Notes: generated by a model from the letters alone, not told the origin. 64,000 bases of DNA from JBDNJM01 sp041687755 (GCA_041687755.1 JBDNJM010000019.1:1-64000); one strand, 5' to 3'. Positions 26,595-35,579 are shown, counted from the first letter of the stretch. Made by a program: numbers and translations.

Positions 26595-27881
26595 CTACCG
26601 CCTGCGGCGGCTAGCGCGGCCCGTGAACAGGCCCTGGGAGAGGCCGAAGTTCGTTCCGCGCGATGCGGAGAAGACCGAGTGCATGACGGTGCTGCCGAGG
26701 CCGTGGTTGGGCAGCAGCAGGGCATCGCCGGGGTGCAGCACCGCGCCGTGCCCGGAGTCGATCAGGAAGCCGGTGAATTCGGGGCCGTGATCCACCAGGG
26801 GCCCAAGTCGGCCGGCGCCCGGAAGAGCTAGTTCGGTTTGGATGTCCAGGGCGTTGTCCCCGAACTCCGCGAGGCAGCTGAGGACGCCGGTGGCCTCGAA
26901 GCGCTCCATGAGGGGGCCGGGTTCGAGCCCGGCAGCGAACTCGAGGACGCGTTCGGCGAGGTCGCGCACGGAAAGCGCTAGCCAGAGCGTGCGACCGACC
27001 CACTGCGTGAACAGCGCGCCGCGTTGACCCTCGGCGTCGTCGGGGGAGAACGCGTCGTGGTGGAAGCGTGCGCCGCTGCCGGGCCGATTCCAGTAGGCGA
27101 TGTCCTCGGCGGGCTCGAGCACCTCGTCGGCGATCGCTGAGATGGTGCTCCACAACGCCTTGTGCTTATCCAGCGGCCCGCGGACCGGCAGCAGTTCGCG
27201 GGCGAGGCGCGCGGTGGTGCGCCGCGACTTTGGGTCGAGAGCAGCGTCGTCGCGGCCCTCCTCCCCGTGGCCGATCCGCAGGCGGGCGCCCCGGTCTTCC
27301 GCGTGGTTGGAGAGCCGAGCGTGCTTGACCCAAACGCGCAGCTCGGGAGCATCGTTCGGTGCGAGCACGACCTTGGCGAGGTCGCGCTCGGGGTCGTCGA
27401 GAGCGGCGGCGGGTTCGACGACCTTGAAGGCGCTGCCGCGACGTCCGCAGAGCTTGCTGAGATGCTCAGCAAGGGCGGTGTCGCCCTCGAGCCGCTCGTG
27501 CAGAGCCGTGAGGTTGTGCAATTCGTTGCGCAGGTCGGGCAGGCAATCGCGCAGGGCGCGCGCGAGCAGGATCGGGCGCGCCTCGCGCCAGCGCTTGCGG
27601 AGCAGGGACGGGCGCGGGAGCTTCGCGCGCGGATCGAGTTCGAGCGGCAGCTCTGCGGCGCGACCGTGCCAGGCGCCGCGGCGCTCCAGCTCGAGCAGGC
27701 TCAGGCCGTTGCTCGCGACCGCCGTGTTGAACTCGTCCTCGTCGTCGTCGCGCACGGAGATCAGCGGCGCGGCTCCGGGAATCGGGCGACGCTCCGGATC
27801 GGCGAGCAGCTCGGCCAATGGATCGCTAGAACTCTCCCCGGCGGGGTCGGGCGTAGCGGGCTGTGGGGCGTCGGGGCTCAT
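26595..27881 (-). CDS. Putative JmjC/cupin-like oxygenase
   Basis: A 428-aa protein. Its C-terminal half looks like a cupin-fold Fe(II)/2-oxoglutarate oxygenase: a candidate H-x-D iron motif in GARFHHDAFSP near residue 275, followed by GRTLWLALSV, and a late histidine in LPNHGLGSTVMHSVFSAS near residue 405, after VLHPGDALLLP. The first 70 residues are disordered. The substrate is unknown; relatives hydroxylate proteins or small molecules. The start at 27881 overlaps the MFS stop as ATGA, so it is the last gene of a thioesterase-MFS-oxygenase operon. A metal-free cupin is the alternative. Confidence 0.6.
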   Translation of the reverse strand: MSPDAPQPATPDPAGESSSDPLAELLADPERRPIPGAAPLISVRDDDEDEFNTAVASNGLSLLELERRGAWHGRAAELPLELDPRAKLPRPSLLRKRWREARPILLARALRDCLPDLRNELHNLTALHERLEGDTALAEHLSKLCGRRGSAFKVVEPAAALDDPERDLAKVVLAPNDAPELRVWVKHARLSNHAEDRGARLRIGHGEEGRDDAALDPKSRRTTARLARELLPVRGPLDKHKALWSTISAIADEVLEPAEDIAYWNRPGSGARFHHDAFSPDDAEGQRGALFTQWVGRTLWLALSVRDLAERVLEFAAGLEPGPLMERFEATGVLSCLAEFGDNALDIQTELALPGAGRLGPLVDHGPEFTGFLIDSGHGAVLHPGDALLLPNHGLGSTVMHSVFSASRGTNFGLSQGLFTGRASRRRR

Positions 27882-29236
27882 GGGCGGGTGGGATTCAGGG
27901 CTTCTGGCCCTTGGGAGTTAGAGTCGCGACGCTCGGTCGCGGCACGGGCGCGGAGCTCGCGCGTGGCGAAACGCCACAGCAGGGAACCGATGGCGACCGC
28001 CGCGCAGCAGAGCAGTACGGTAGCGCGGACGGATCCGGTGCGGTCGTAGGTGAGTCCCCCAAGCAGCCCGAAGGCAGAGAAGGACAGCGTCATGCCCTGG
28101 AAATCGAGGCTGTGCACACGGCCGCGGAAGCTGTCCGCGATGCCGAGCTGCCAGACGCTGGTCGAGGCGACCCACAGGGCGCCACCGCCGAGATGCCCGA
28201 AGACGATGCAGGCGGCGGCGACGGGGAGCCGGTCGGCGAAGGCGAATCCGGTGTAGCCGAGCGCCGCGATCCAGAAGCCACACTGGATCTGGCGCAGCAG
28301 CCCGAGCTTGTCGCGGCCGAGCAGGCGGCGCCCGATCAGCGGACCGAGAGCCGTGCCGATGCCGCGTGAGGCGAGCAGGACACCGATAACTCCGCCCACC
28401 TCATGGACGGAGCCCGGATGCTCGGGCGAACCGGCGAACTTCACGGATGCCGCGATCGAGAGCAGGATCAGCAGGCCTCCGGCGGGGCCCCAGAAGACCT
28501 TCGTCCACAGGACCGGGGCGATGCCGCGATCGAGCGCGTGGGCCAGCCCGCGGCGGGCGTCGGCGAAGTTGAGGACCTCGATCCAGCGCAGCGGTTGGGG
28601 GTGGGGCGGCGTCGGCGGCAGGGGCAGGCGGGCCAGCAGCAGGGCAGAGACCAGGAAGCTCGCCGAGTCTGCGATGAACACGCCGCGCAGGCCGAGCGGC
28701 TGGATCGCGAGGGCGCCGAGCATCGCACCGAGCGAGAGCATCGCGCTCCACGTCACCGACGACAGCGCGATCGCCTCGGGCATTTCGGCGCGCGGCACGG
28801 TGTTCGGCAGCGCGCCCTGGCGGGCGGCTTCGGAGCCGACGGAGAACGCGAGGTGCGCGAACAGCAGGGCGTACAGCCGCGGCAGCTCTTCGGGTCTGTC
28901 GACGGTCAGGTATCCGAGCACGAGCACGGAGCGCGCGAGGTCGCAGGTCACCATCAGCGCCTTGCGCGGCAAGCGGTCCGCGAGCGAGCCCGCGAGCGGC
29001 GACAGCAGCACCGTCGGCAGCATGCGCACGGCCATCTCGATCGCAAACGAGAGCCCAAGCGCCAGTGCGGCGCCTCCGCCGGCGAGCTGGCTCAGCAGGG
29101 CGAGCATGGCGATGCGCCCGAACCAGTCGCCCATCTGGCTGACGACCTGGGCCATCCACAGCTGCCGGAACGCGGCGTGGCGCCGCACCACGCCGAACAG
29201 CGATGGCGCGTGCGGCGATCCGGGGATGTCGCTCAA
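27878..29236 (-). CDS. MFS transporter (EntS-like)
   Basis: Inner-membrane major-facilitator transporter of about 452 aa with twelve predicted helices. It resembles the MFS_3/enterobactin-exporter group: the N-terminal FRQLWMAQVVSQMGDWFGRIAML, the cytoplasmic loop motif LAGSLADRLPRKALMV between helices 2 and 3, and a second-half loop LLGRDKLGLLRQ. The start is TTG at 29236, overlapping the thioesterase stop as TTGA; the longer open frame upstream only shadows that gene. Coupling to a thioesterase and an oxygenase-like gene suggests export of a small acyl-derived metabolite, but the substrate is unknown. Confidence 0.85.
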   Translation of the reverse strand: MSDIPGSPHAPSLFGVVRRHAAFRQLWMAQVVSQMGDWFGRIAMLALLSQLAGGGAALALGLSFAIEMAVRMLPTVLLSPLAGSLADRLPRKALMVTCDLARSVLVLGYLTVDRPEELPRLYALLFAHLAFSVGSEAARQGALPNTVPRAEMPEAIALSSVTWSAMLSLGAMLGALAIQPLGLRGVFIADSASFLVSALLLARLPLPPTPPHPQPLRWIEVLNFADARRGLAHALDRGIAPVLWTKVFWGPAGGLLILLSIAASVKFAGSPEHPGSVHEVGGVIGVLLASRGIGTALGPLIGRRLLGRDKLGLLRQIQCGFWIAALGYTGFAFADRLPVAAACIVFGHLGGGALWVASTSVWQLGIADSFRGRVHSLDFQGMTLSFSAFGLLGGLTYDRTGSVRATVLLCCAAVAIGSLLWRFATRELRARAATERRDSNSQGPEALNPTRP

Positions 29237-29667
29237 TCGAGCCCCTCGAACGCACCGACGCGCTCGCGAAATTCCGGCGTCATCGGGCGCTTGCCGCGCT
29301 TTTCGGGGTCCCACGCAACCAATAGAGCTTCGGCCTCGCACCACAGCTCGCGGGTGACCGCGCGGGTGATGCGCGAGACCTGCTCGAACGAGCTCTTGCC
29401 GAGCCGGGTCGTGCGCACTTCAACCTGGACCTCAGCGCCGCCGCTCCCGGGCGCCGCGAAGCGCAAGTGCGTCTGCCCGAGCACGAACGGGAAGCTGCCG
29501 CCCTCCAGCAGGTCGAGGTCCGTGAAGTAGCGCAGCCGCGCCTCCTCGAGCAGGGTGAGGTAGACCGCGTTGTTGAGCACGGCCTGGTTGTCCTCGTCCG
29601 ACCAACGCGTCGTGAGCGTGGTGCGGAAGCGGAAGGCGGTGTCGTCGAGGCTTTGGAGGGGCTGCAC
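29233..29667 (-). CDS. Hot-dog fold acyl-CoA thioesterase
   Basis: A 144-aa single hot-dog protein of the 4-hydroxybenzoyl-CoA thioesterase/FadM-YbgC type. The N-terminal motif RWSDEDNQAVLNNAVYLTLLEEARLRYF matches the family, where the position after the opening strand (RxxD) is catalytic. The strand pattern HLRFAAPGSGGAEVQVEVRTTRLG and the final EALLVAWDPEKRGKRPM are also typical. It heads the minus-strand operon with the MFS and JmjC-like genes through 4-bp overlaps. It is expected to hydrolyse an acyl-CoA in the cytosol. Confidence 0.85.
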   Translation of the reverse strand: MQPLQSLDDTAFRFRTTLTTRWSDEDNQAVLNNAVYLTLLEEARLRYFTDLDLLEGGSFPFVLGQTHLRFAAPGSGGAEVQVEVRTTRLGKSSFEQVSRITRAVTRELWCEAEALLVAWDPEKRGKRPMTPEFRERVGAFEGLD

Positions 29668-29887
29668 GGGAAAACCTGGAGCGGGGTGGGGGCTGAGAGG
29701 CGGGACGCCGGCGGGAAGGGGCTCCTCGGAGCGGGACGTAGGGCTGCGGAGCCGCGGGTCGCGGAGGCGGCGCTGGAACGCGAGGCTCTGCGGTCGCCTG
29801 GGCCTCGAATTCGGCGCATCCGCCGAATTTCAGCGCCGTAGGCCCAGAGCTTGGCGCATCTGCGCTTCCGCGTCATCCTTGAGGGCC

Positions 29888-30535
29888 ATGCAAGTTCATG
29901 TCGACCACCACCCGCTGCTCGAACTGGCCGCCTTCCGCTGCGAATTCCCCGCTCCCCTGGGCGAGCTGGAAAGTGAGCCGGGGCTGGTGGCGCTGCTAGA
30001 CCTCGATGCCGAGGCGCCGCTGGAGCGCTCCGAGCAGGTGCGCGGCGACGTGCGCAAGCTCCTGCGGGCTGGGGGCTACCGCCCAACGGGGCGCGGCAAG
30101 CCCGCCTCCGAGTACCTCGTCCGGGCGGCGGGCGAGGGCCAGCTGGGCTCGATCAATCTGGCCGTGGACGCGTGCAACGCGGCGAGCCTGCACTCGGGGC
30201 TCCCGATCAGCGTCGTCGATGCGCAGCTGGCGGAGGCGCCACTGTCGGTGCGCGTCATGGGGCGCGACGCCGCCTACGTGTTCAACGCCAGCGGGCAGGA
30301 GATCGGGCTCGAAGGCCTGCTGTGCCTGTGCGATGCCCAAGGGCCCTGCGCCAACGCCGTCAAGGACGCCCAGCGGACCAAGACCCACGCCGAAACGCGC
30401 TCGACCGTCGTCGTCGTTTGGGGGACGACGGCCCACCCGGGCCGGGCGCAGGCCACGGCTGCCTGGCAGCGGAGGCTGTTCGAGGCGGTGGGCGTCGCGA
30501 CCAGCGACGTAGAGGTCATGCCGGCCGCGGGCTAG
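29888..30535 (+). CDS. Stand-alone B3/4 (PheRS editing-like) domain protein
   Basis: A 215-aa protein made almost entirely of the B3/B4 domain that edits mischarged tRNA in phenylalanyl-tRNA synthetase beta subunits. Recognisable parts are YRPTGRGKPASEYLVRAA, NLAVDACNAASLHSGLPIS, the loop LCLCDAQGPCANAVKDAQRT, and the closing strand TVVVVWG. Free-standing versions are thought to clear mischarged tRNAs in trans or bind modified amino acids; activity here is inferred. The ATG at 29888 is chosen because conservation begins there. It stands alone on the plus strand. Confidence 0.82.
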   Translation: MQVHVDHHPLLELAAFRCEFPAPLGELESEPGLVALLDLDAEAPLERSEQVRGDVRKLLRAGGYRPTGRGKPASEYLVRAAGEGQLGSINLAVDACNAASLHSGLPISVVDAQLAEAPLSVRVMGRDAAYVFNASGQEIGLEGLLCLCDAQGPCANAVKDAQRTKTHAETRSTVVVVWGTTAHPGRAQATAAWQRRLFEAVGVATSDVEVMPAAG

Positions 30536-30619
30536 CGCAGCACCGCCCACGTCGCAGCCCTCAGACCCTCAACGGCAGCCCTCCATAGGCCTCACCGCAT
30601 ACGTTCCGGCGTCGAGCCG

Positions 30620-30701
30620 GCTCCAGTGCCTTCAGGCGATGGGCCAAAAGGCAACTGAGAGGCCCTTCGCTCCGGCAGCGCCATTGATCCACAGCATCTC
30701 A
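30620..30701 (-). repeat. Dispersed 3'-end repeat, copy 1
   Basis: About 80 bp downstream of, and overlapping the stop of, the glutathione peroxidase gene. They match 42236-42317 at the end of the ClC gene: the core GGCGATGGGCCA-AAGGCAA-TGAGAGGC and the segment ACAGC-TCTCAG are shared. The TGA stop sits 60 bases from the shared ATG-like triplet in both copies. The ends of the element can pair (CTGAGA with TCTCAG). Confidence 0.6.
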
Positions 30702-31259
30702 GAGCGCAGCTTCGATGATCGACGCGAGCTCATCCGGCGTGGTGCGCGAGTCGTAGAACCCGAGCACGTTGCCCTCGCGGTCGACGAGGTACTTGCCGAA
30801 GTTCCAGCCGGGCACCGATCCGGTCACGCCGCTCAGGAAGTCGAACACGGGCGACTGCTCCTCCGACTCCTTGACCTTGGAGGTCTCGAACAGCGGGAAG
30901 CTGACGTCGTAGGTCTCGGTGCAGAATTCGCGGATCTCCGCGGCGCTGCCGAACTCCTGGCCGCCGAAGTCGGCGCTGGGGAAGCCGAGCACCACGAAGC
31001 CCTGGTCCTTGTACTTGCCGTAGAGGTCCTCGAGCCCGGCGTACTGGGGCGTCATGCCGCACTTGCTCGCGGTGTTGACGACCAGCGCGACCTGCCCGTT
31101 GAACTGCTTGAGCGGTGCGGGCTCGCCCTCCAGGGTGGTGGTGGAGATGCTGTAGAAGCTGTCGCCGGCGAGGTCGGCTTGAACTTCGGTGGAGTCCTCG
31201 AAGAACGCGCTGCAGGCGGTCAACGGGAGCAGGAACAGGGCGGCGTAGGTGGGCTTCAT
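30699..31259 (-). CDS. Glutathione-peroxidase-like lipoprotein
   Basis: A 186-aa peroxidase of the GPx/thioredoxin fold, exported as a lipoprotein (signal LFLLPLTAC). The peroxidatic cysteine is in the normal context NTASKCGMTPQYAGLE near residue 67, and the conserved WNFGKYLVDREG follows near residue 150. The usual GFPCNQFGGQEPG segment reads GFPSADFGGQEFG, so the cysteine often found there is a serine. It probably detoxifies hydroperoxides at the cell envelope using an unknown reductant. Its stop lies inside a dispersed repeat shared with the ClC gene. Confidence 0.9.
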   Translation of the reverse strand: MKPTYAALFLLPLTACSAFFEDSTEVQADLAGDSFYSISTTTLEGEPAPLKQFNGQVALVVNTASKCGMTPQYAGLEDLYGKYKDQGFVVLGFPSADFGGQEFGSAAEIREFCTETYDVSFPLFETSKVKESEEQSPVFDFLSGVTGSVPGWNFGKYLVDREGNVLGFYDSRTTPDELASIIEAAL

Positions 31260-31410
31260 GGTCGGAGAGGTCTGGGGGTGGCGCGGCCGTGGGCACGCGC
31301 GGCGTGGGGGGAACCGGGGCTCTGAACACGGCAGGACGTTGCCGTGGGGAAGCCCCGTTCGAGGTTCGGGGGGCCCGAAGGACCGCCCGCAGAGAACCCG
31401 CAGGCCTGGA

Positions 31411-32064
31411 TCAGGCTTCGAGGAGCTCGCGCACGCGGATCAGACCGCGGCGGGCGTGGGTCTTGACCGTGCCGAGCGGCATTCCTGTCGCTTCGGCGAT
31501 CTCGCCGTGGCTGAGCCCCCGATAGATCGAGAGTTCGAGCACTCGGCGCTGCTCGGGCCGCAGTTGGGCGAGGGCCCGCATGGCTTGGGCTGCCTCGTCC
31601 TGCACTTCGGCGCGCTCGTCGACGGGCTGCAGGCTGCACTCAAGCGCCTCGGTTAGGTCCGAGGCAGGCTCGCGCCGCTGGGCCCGGCGGCGGCGATCAA
31701 TCACGCGGCGTCGCGCGATCATCGCTACGAACGTGGATTCGGAGGCCTTGGACGGATCGAACCGGCCGGCGCTCTTCCAAATTTCAACAAAGACTTCCTG
31801 CACCGCATCCTCCGCTTCGCCTTGGTCGGCGCACAGGCGCCGGGCGATCGACCACACAAGTCCCCCGTAGGCGTCCAGGCAGGCCTCGAAGGCGCCATCT
31901 TCACCGGCGGCTATGCGCGGGAGCAGGCTGGATTCGAGTGCGGGGGGCACGGTGGGGGCGTGTGGGCGGAGAGTGGACAAGTCGCCCGCTATTCTACCGG
32001 ATCGGTCGTTCCGGACACTATCCGGTGACGCAGTCTCATTGGTCGACACGGCCTGTAGCTTCAT
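31411..32064 (-). CDS. ECF-family RNA polymerase sigma factor
   Basis: A 217-aa extracytoplasmic-function sigma factor. Region 2 spans about residues 70-135 (ACLDAYGGLVWSIARRLC, AEDAVQEVFVEIWKSAGRFD). Region 4 spans 165-212 (LAQLRPEQRRVLELSIYRG, then LSHGEIAEATGMPLGTVK). The ATG at 32064 overlaps the TGA of the upstream anti-sigma gene as ATGA. The unusual order, anti-sigma first, means sigma synthesis may depend on translation of its inhibitor. A fasciclin gene lies directly upstream and is a likely target. Confidence 0.92.
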   Translation of the reverse strand: MKLQAVSTNETASPDSVRNDRSGRIAGDLSTLRPHAPTVPPALESSLLPRIAAGEDGAFEACLDAYGGLVWSIARRLCADQGEAEDAVQEVFVEIWKSAGRFDPSKASESTFVAMIARRRVIDRRRRAQRREPASDLTEALECSLQPVDERAEVQDEAAQAMRALAQLRPEQRRVLELSIYRGLSHGEIAEATGMPLGTVKTHARRGLIRVRELLEA

Positions 32065-33167
32065 CCTCTTTGGGCCAGGAGCAACAGGCGAGAGCGGTCG
32101 GAAACCACGACGCCGCCGGGGCGTTCGAGGGTTATCGCGAACATTGTGGCATCGGTGACCGCGATCTTCGGGTCGATAGCGACGATCACCTCGCCCGAAC
32201 CCGAGATGTCGAACACGCCGCCGTCGATGGGAGTGTCCGCGTTGATCGCGCTGTCGAAGATCCAGAGCTGGTACTGGGCCTCGGACGGATCGTTGGCGGG
32301 CAACCCCGCGAACCGCATATAGCCGGCGTTGGCAGCGGGGTTCCACACAACATCACCGGAAACTCCGGCGTCTGCGACCAGGGGGTCCTCGAGGACCTGC
32401 CAGTCGAGCGCGAGGCTGTCGCGGTCGATCAGCACTGAGCGCTCGCTTGCGGCGTCGGGGCCGTTCAGTTCGGCCTCGAGCTGCTCGATGCGGCCCAGGA
32501 GGGCGGTCTCACTGAAGGCGAGAGTGTCGCGCTCGTCCATCAGCTGGTCGGTGCGTTCCAGGAGCTCTGTTTCCCGGCTGCGCAACTGCTCGCGGGCTTG
32601 GGCGAGTTCGCCGCGAACCCCTACTAGCTGGGTCTGGAGCGTTTCCGCTCGGGCGCTGGCCGCTTTGCTGGTGACGTTGGCGAGGTCGCGCTGGGTGGTC
32701 GCCTGCTCGAGGGCGGCGATCGACTGATCGCGCGCCGCTTTCAGCTCGCCCGAGCCGGCTCCGAGCCAGAGGGCGAGCCCAGCGGCGGCAGCGGCGGCGA
32801 ACCAGCCAGCCGGCTGGACCCAGCTGCGGCGGATCGGCTCGGGGCCAGGCGCATGCGGAGCAAGGGTGAATCGGGGATCCGCGGCGGGAGCGTCCGCGGC
32901 GGGAGCGTCCGCGGGGCCTGCGGCAGCCACAGCGGCGAGGATTTTGGAGCGCAGGTGGGTCGGCAGCGCTTCGGCTGCAGGCTTTCGGGCGGCGGTGAAG
33001 GCGAGGTCGAGAGCCGCAGCGGCGCGCTCCAGAGCGTTGCGGTCCTTCTCGGCGGCGCTGGGCGAGGTGCCCTGGCCCTGGAGCAGCTGCTCGAACTCTC
33101 GGACCTCGTCGCCTCCTAGGGCTCCGAGGGCTTGGTCGGCCTGCAGGTCTTTGCGTCGATCGTTCAC
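32061..33167 (-). CDS. RskA-like transmembrane anti-sigma factor
   Basis: A 368-aa single-pass inner-membrane protein. The cytoplasmic N terminus (about 1-115) holds the sigma-binding part (ADQALGALGGDEVREFEQLL) and an Ala-Pro linker with a short repeat (ADAPAADAPAADP). The membrane helix is at about 120-138. A coiled coil follows to about 245. The C-terminal 120 residues form an RskA-type extracytoplasmic domain (YMRFAGLPANDPSEAQYQLW, GEVIVAIDPKIAVTDATMFA, ITLERPGG). Release of sigma by regulated proteolysis is the usual mechanism for this family. The coupled sigma gene follows. Confidence 0.87.
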   Translation of the reverse strand: MNDRRKDLQADQALGALGGDEVREFEQLLQGQGTSPSAAEKDRNALERAAAALDLAFTAARKPAAEALPTHLRSKILAAVAAAGPADAPAADAPAADPRFTLAPHAPGPEPIRRSWVQPAGWFAAAAAAGLALWLGAGSGELKAARDQSIAALEQATTQRDLANVTSKAASARAETLQTQLVGVRGELAQAREQLRSRETELLERTDQLMDERDTLAFSETALLGRIEQLEAELNGPDAASERSVLIDRDSLALDWQVLEDPLVADAGVSGDVVWNPAANAGYMRFAGLPANDPSEAQYQLWIFDSAINADTPIDGGVFDISGSGEVIVAIDPKIAVTDATMFAITLERPGGVVVSDRSRLLLLAQRG

Positions 33168-33217
33168 GGGGCGAGTTCGCTTGTGCCGGGTCGCTCGGGA
33201 GCGGGTCAGTCTAAGGT

Positions 33218-33253
33218 TCGGCCGACCGCGATGAAAAGGTCGCGGCCGGCCGA
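33218..33253. terminator. Terminator hairpin after the fasciclin gene
   Basis: A 14-bp stem with one mismatch (33218-33231 with 33240-33253) surrounds an 8-base loop, 19 bp past the fasciclin stop on the minus strand. It separates that gene from the anti-sigma/sigma pair, which would need its own promoter in the short gap. Confidence 0.55.
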
Positions 33254-33271
33254 TCAGTCAGTGCTTCAGTT

Positions 33272-34231
33272 TTAGGGCAGCAGGACGCTGTCGATCACGT
33301 GGATCACGCCGTTGGTCGTCTCGATGTCGGTCGAGACGATCTTAGCGCCGTTGACGTAGAGCTGTCCGTCCACGATCCGAAAGCGCAGCGTCGCACCCTG
33401 AACGGTGACGGCGGACTGGGCTCCGGCGGCCTCGGCGGCGGAGATGCGGCCGGGGACCACGTGGAAGGTCAGGACGGCGGTCAGCTGGTCGCGCTGCGCG
33501 GGGGTCAGCAGGCCGGCGAGAACCTTTTGGTCCAGCTTGGCGAACGCCGCGTCGGTGGGCGCGAACACCGTGAAGGGGCCCTCGCTCTTCAGGGTGTCGA
33601 TCAGCTCGGCGGCGCCCAGGGCGGTCGCGAGGGTCCCGAAGCTGCCGGCCGCGACGGCGGTGTCGACGACGTCCTTGTCGTTGGGCAGCATGATGCGATC
33701 GACGACGTGGATGACGCCGTTGCTGGCCTCAACGTCGGCCTGGATCACGGTGGCGCCGCCGACGGACACGGTGCCCTCAGTGACGTCAATGCCGAAGCTC
33801 TGGCCGTTCAGCGTGCGGGCGCGCGCCAGGCCTACGACGTCTTCGGCCATCACGGCGCCGGGGACGACGTGGTAGGTGAGGATGGCCTGCAGCTTGGCCT
33901 TGTTCTCGGGGCGCAGCAGGTCGGCGAGCACGCCCTCGGGGAGCGCCTCGAAGGCCGCGTCGGTGGGCGCGAAGACGGTCAACGGGCCTTCGCCGGAGAG
34001 GGCTCCGACGAGGTCAGCGGCCACGACGGCGGCAACCAGGGTGTTGTGCGCGCCGGTGCTCTTGGCGATGTCGACGATCGTCTGCCCTTGGGCCACGAGG
34101 ACGACAGCCTCGCTCTTGGCGGAGCAGCTCGACGCGGCGGAGCAGGTGCCCTCGTCGACGGTCGTGGTGGCGGAGAAGGTCAGGCCTGCGGCTGCAAGGG
34201 CGAGCCCGGCAGTGGCAATACTTTGAAACAT
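33272..34231 (-). CDS. Secreted protein with two fasciclin (FAS1) domains
   Basis: A 319-aa exported protein: signal peptide (about 1-20), a short cysteine-containing linker, then two FAS1 domains (about 45-180 and 185-319). Each shows the FAS1 core TVFAPTDAAFEALP or TVFAPTDAAFAKLD, the H-box TYHVVPG or TFHVVPG, and the terminal NGVIHVVDRIMLP or NGVIHVIDSVLLP. FAS1 domains mediate adhesion to surfaces or partners. It lies immediately upstream of the RskA-like/ECF pair, the same gene association seen for mycobacterial SigK-RskA and its FAS1 targets MPT70/MPT83. Confidence 0.92.
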   Translation of the reverse strand: MFQSIATAGLALAAAGLTFSATTTVDEGTCSAASSCSAKSEAVVLVAQGQTIVDIAKSTGAHNTLVAAVVAADLVGALSGEGPLTVFAPTDAAFEALPEGVLADLLRPENKAKLQAILTYHVVPGAVMAEDVVGLARARTLNGQSFGIDVTEGTVSVGGATVIQADVEASNGVIHVVDRIMLPNDKDVVDTAVAAGSFGTLATALGAAELIDTLKSEGPFTVFAPTDAAFAKLDQKVLAGLLTPAQRDQLTAVLTFHVVPGRISAAEAAGAQSAVTVQGATLRFRIVDGQLYVNGAKIVSTDIETTNGVIHVIDSVLLP

Positions 34232-34544
34232 GGTGGAGTCCTCGTTGGGTGGGTTCGGGGCGCGAAGTGCGTCCTGCGGCGAGCGTCATCGGCCCGTCAC
34301 GATAGAGGCTTCGCGCAGGGTGCCCGTTTGGATTCGGGGGCCCGCGGGAATCCGCGAGGCGGGGGCCGAACCACTCGGGGAGCTGCTCTGGGCGCGCGTC
34401 CGGCCCTCTGGGGGGGGTCTGTCTAGGCGGGTCCGGGGAAAAAGCTCCTCTACAGAAAATCGGTTGCTTTGAACGGGTTTACGGCTCGGAGGGAGATCCG
34501 ATCGAATAGATGGAGAGCAGCTCGCTTTTTTGTCCGGAATCTCA

Positions 34545-35487
34545 ATGACCATCTACGAATCCACCTCCACCTCCTCGGAGGATGCCGCCGACGGGCTCCT
34601 CTCGATCGGCGACGTCGCCGAGGCGACGGGCATCTCGCCCGACACGCTGCGGATGTGGGAGCGTCGCTACGGCCAGCCGGTTCCGGTGCGCACGCCCTCG
34701 GGGCATCGGCGCTACGGGCACGACCAGGTCCGCTGGCTGCGGCGCGTCGCGGAGGCCCTGGCGCGGGGTGTGCGCGCGCGCGGCGGTGGGGGCGACGGAG
34801 CAGGAACTCGACGCGCTGCTGATCGAGCGCAGCCACGTGGCCGCCGACGCGCAGCACGTTGTCGAACTGGTGGAACTCGTGCGCGAACTCCGCAGCGAGC
34901 AGCTGACCGAGCGCTTGCTGGTGGAGTGGCACCGGCGCGGTGCGCAGCCCTTTCTAGAGGAGTGCGCTGCGCCAATCCTGGATCGCATCGGTCGGCTCTG
35001 GGCGAACGGCGAGCTGGAGGTGCGGCACGAGCACTTCGCCTCCGAGGTGATGTCCGACCTGCTGCGCAGCCTGCGGCTCGGGTGCGAGGGCGAGGAGGCG
35101 ACGGCGCCGCTGATCCTGTTTGCGACCCTGAGCAACGAGCAGCACGGGCTCGGGCTGCAGATGACCTCGCTGCTGGCCACCTTGGCCGGAGCACGGGTGT
35201 GCATCCTGGGCGTGAACACTCCGAACCAGGAGATCGCCCACACGGCGGTGGAACTGGGCGCGTCGATGGTCGCGATCAGCGTGAGCCTGGCGAGCGGCGG
35301 CGTAGAGACCGACCGCGTCTTGGCCGATCTGCGCGGGCACCTGAACTCGCACGTGCGGCTGGTCGTCGGTGGACGCGGGGCGCGCGGTATCCGGCGCGGG
35401 CCGCGAGGGCTCGAGTTCGTCGAGACCCTGGCGCAGTTCGAGCAGCTGGTGAAGGGCGCGATCGTGGGCGTCGCGCGCAGCAACTAG
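34545..35487 (+). CDS. MerR-type regulator with B12-binding domain (frameshifted)
   Basis: The N-terminal 75 codons from ATG 34545 encode a MerR winged helix (LLSIGDVAEATGISPDTLRM, WERRYGQPVPVRTPSGHRRY). The rest is in the next frame and gives the B12-binding-2 helix bundle (LTERLLVEWHRRG, HEHFASEVMSDLLRSLRL) and the cobalamin-binding Rossmann domain (LLATLAGARVCILGVNTPNQ). In intact homologues such as CarH/LitR-like light-sensing repressors these form one protein. The frames switch within a GC dinucleotide run at about 34772-34800. Either the run slipped (real or in sequencing) or the gene is newly broken. The following FAD-oxidoreductase gene would fit a light- or carotenoid-linked regulon. 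Confidence 0.75.
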
Positions 35488-35579
35488 AGCAGCGGGATGC
35501 TCGCGCGCGGCCCGCTCGTTCGAGGCGAGGGGTGGGCCGCAGCCTGGCGTCGCGTGCGGCCCCGGTTAAGTTGGCGAGC

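Noticed and set aside
34545..35487. Programmed ribosomal frameshift in the MerR-B12 gene
   Set aside because: No slippery heptamer or following stable structure stands out; the shift lies in a plain GC dinucleotide run, better explained by slippage or sequencing error.
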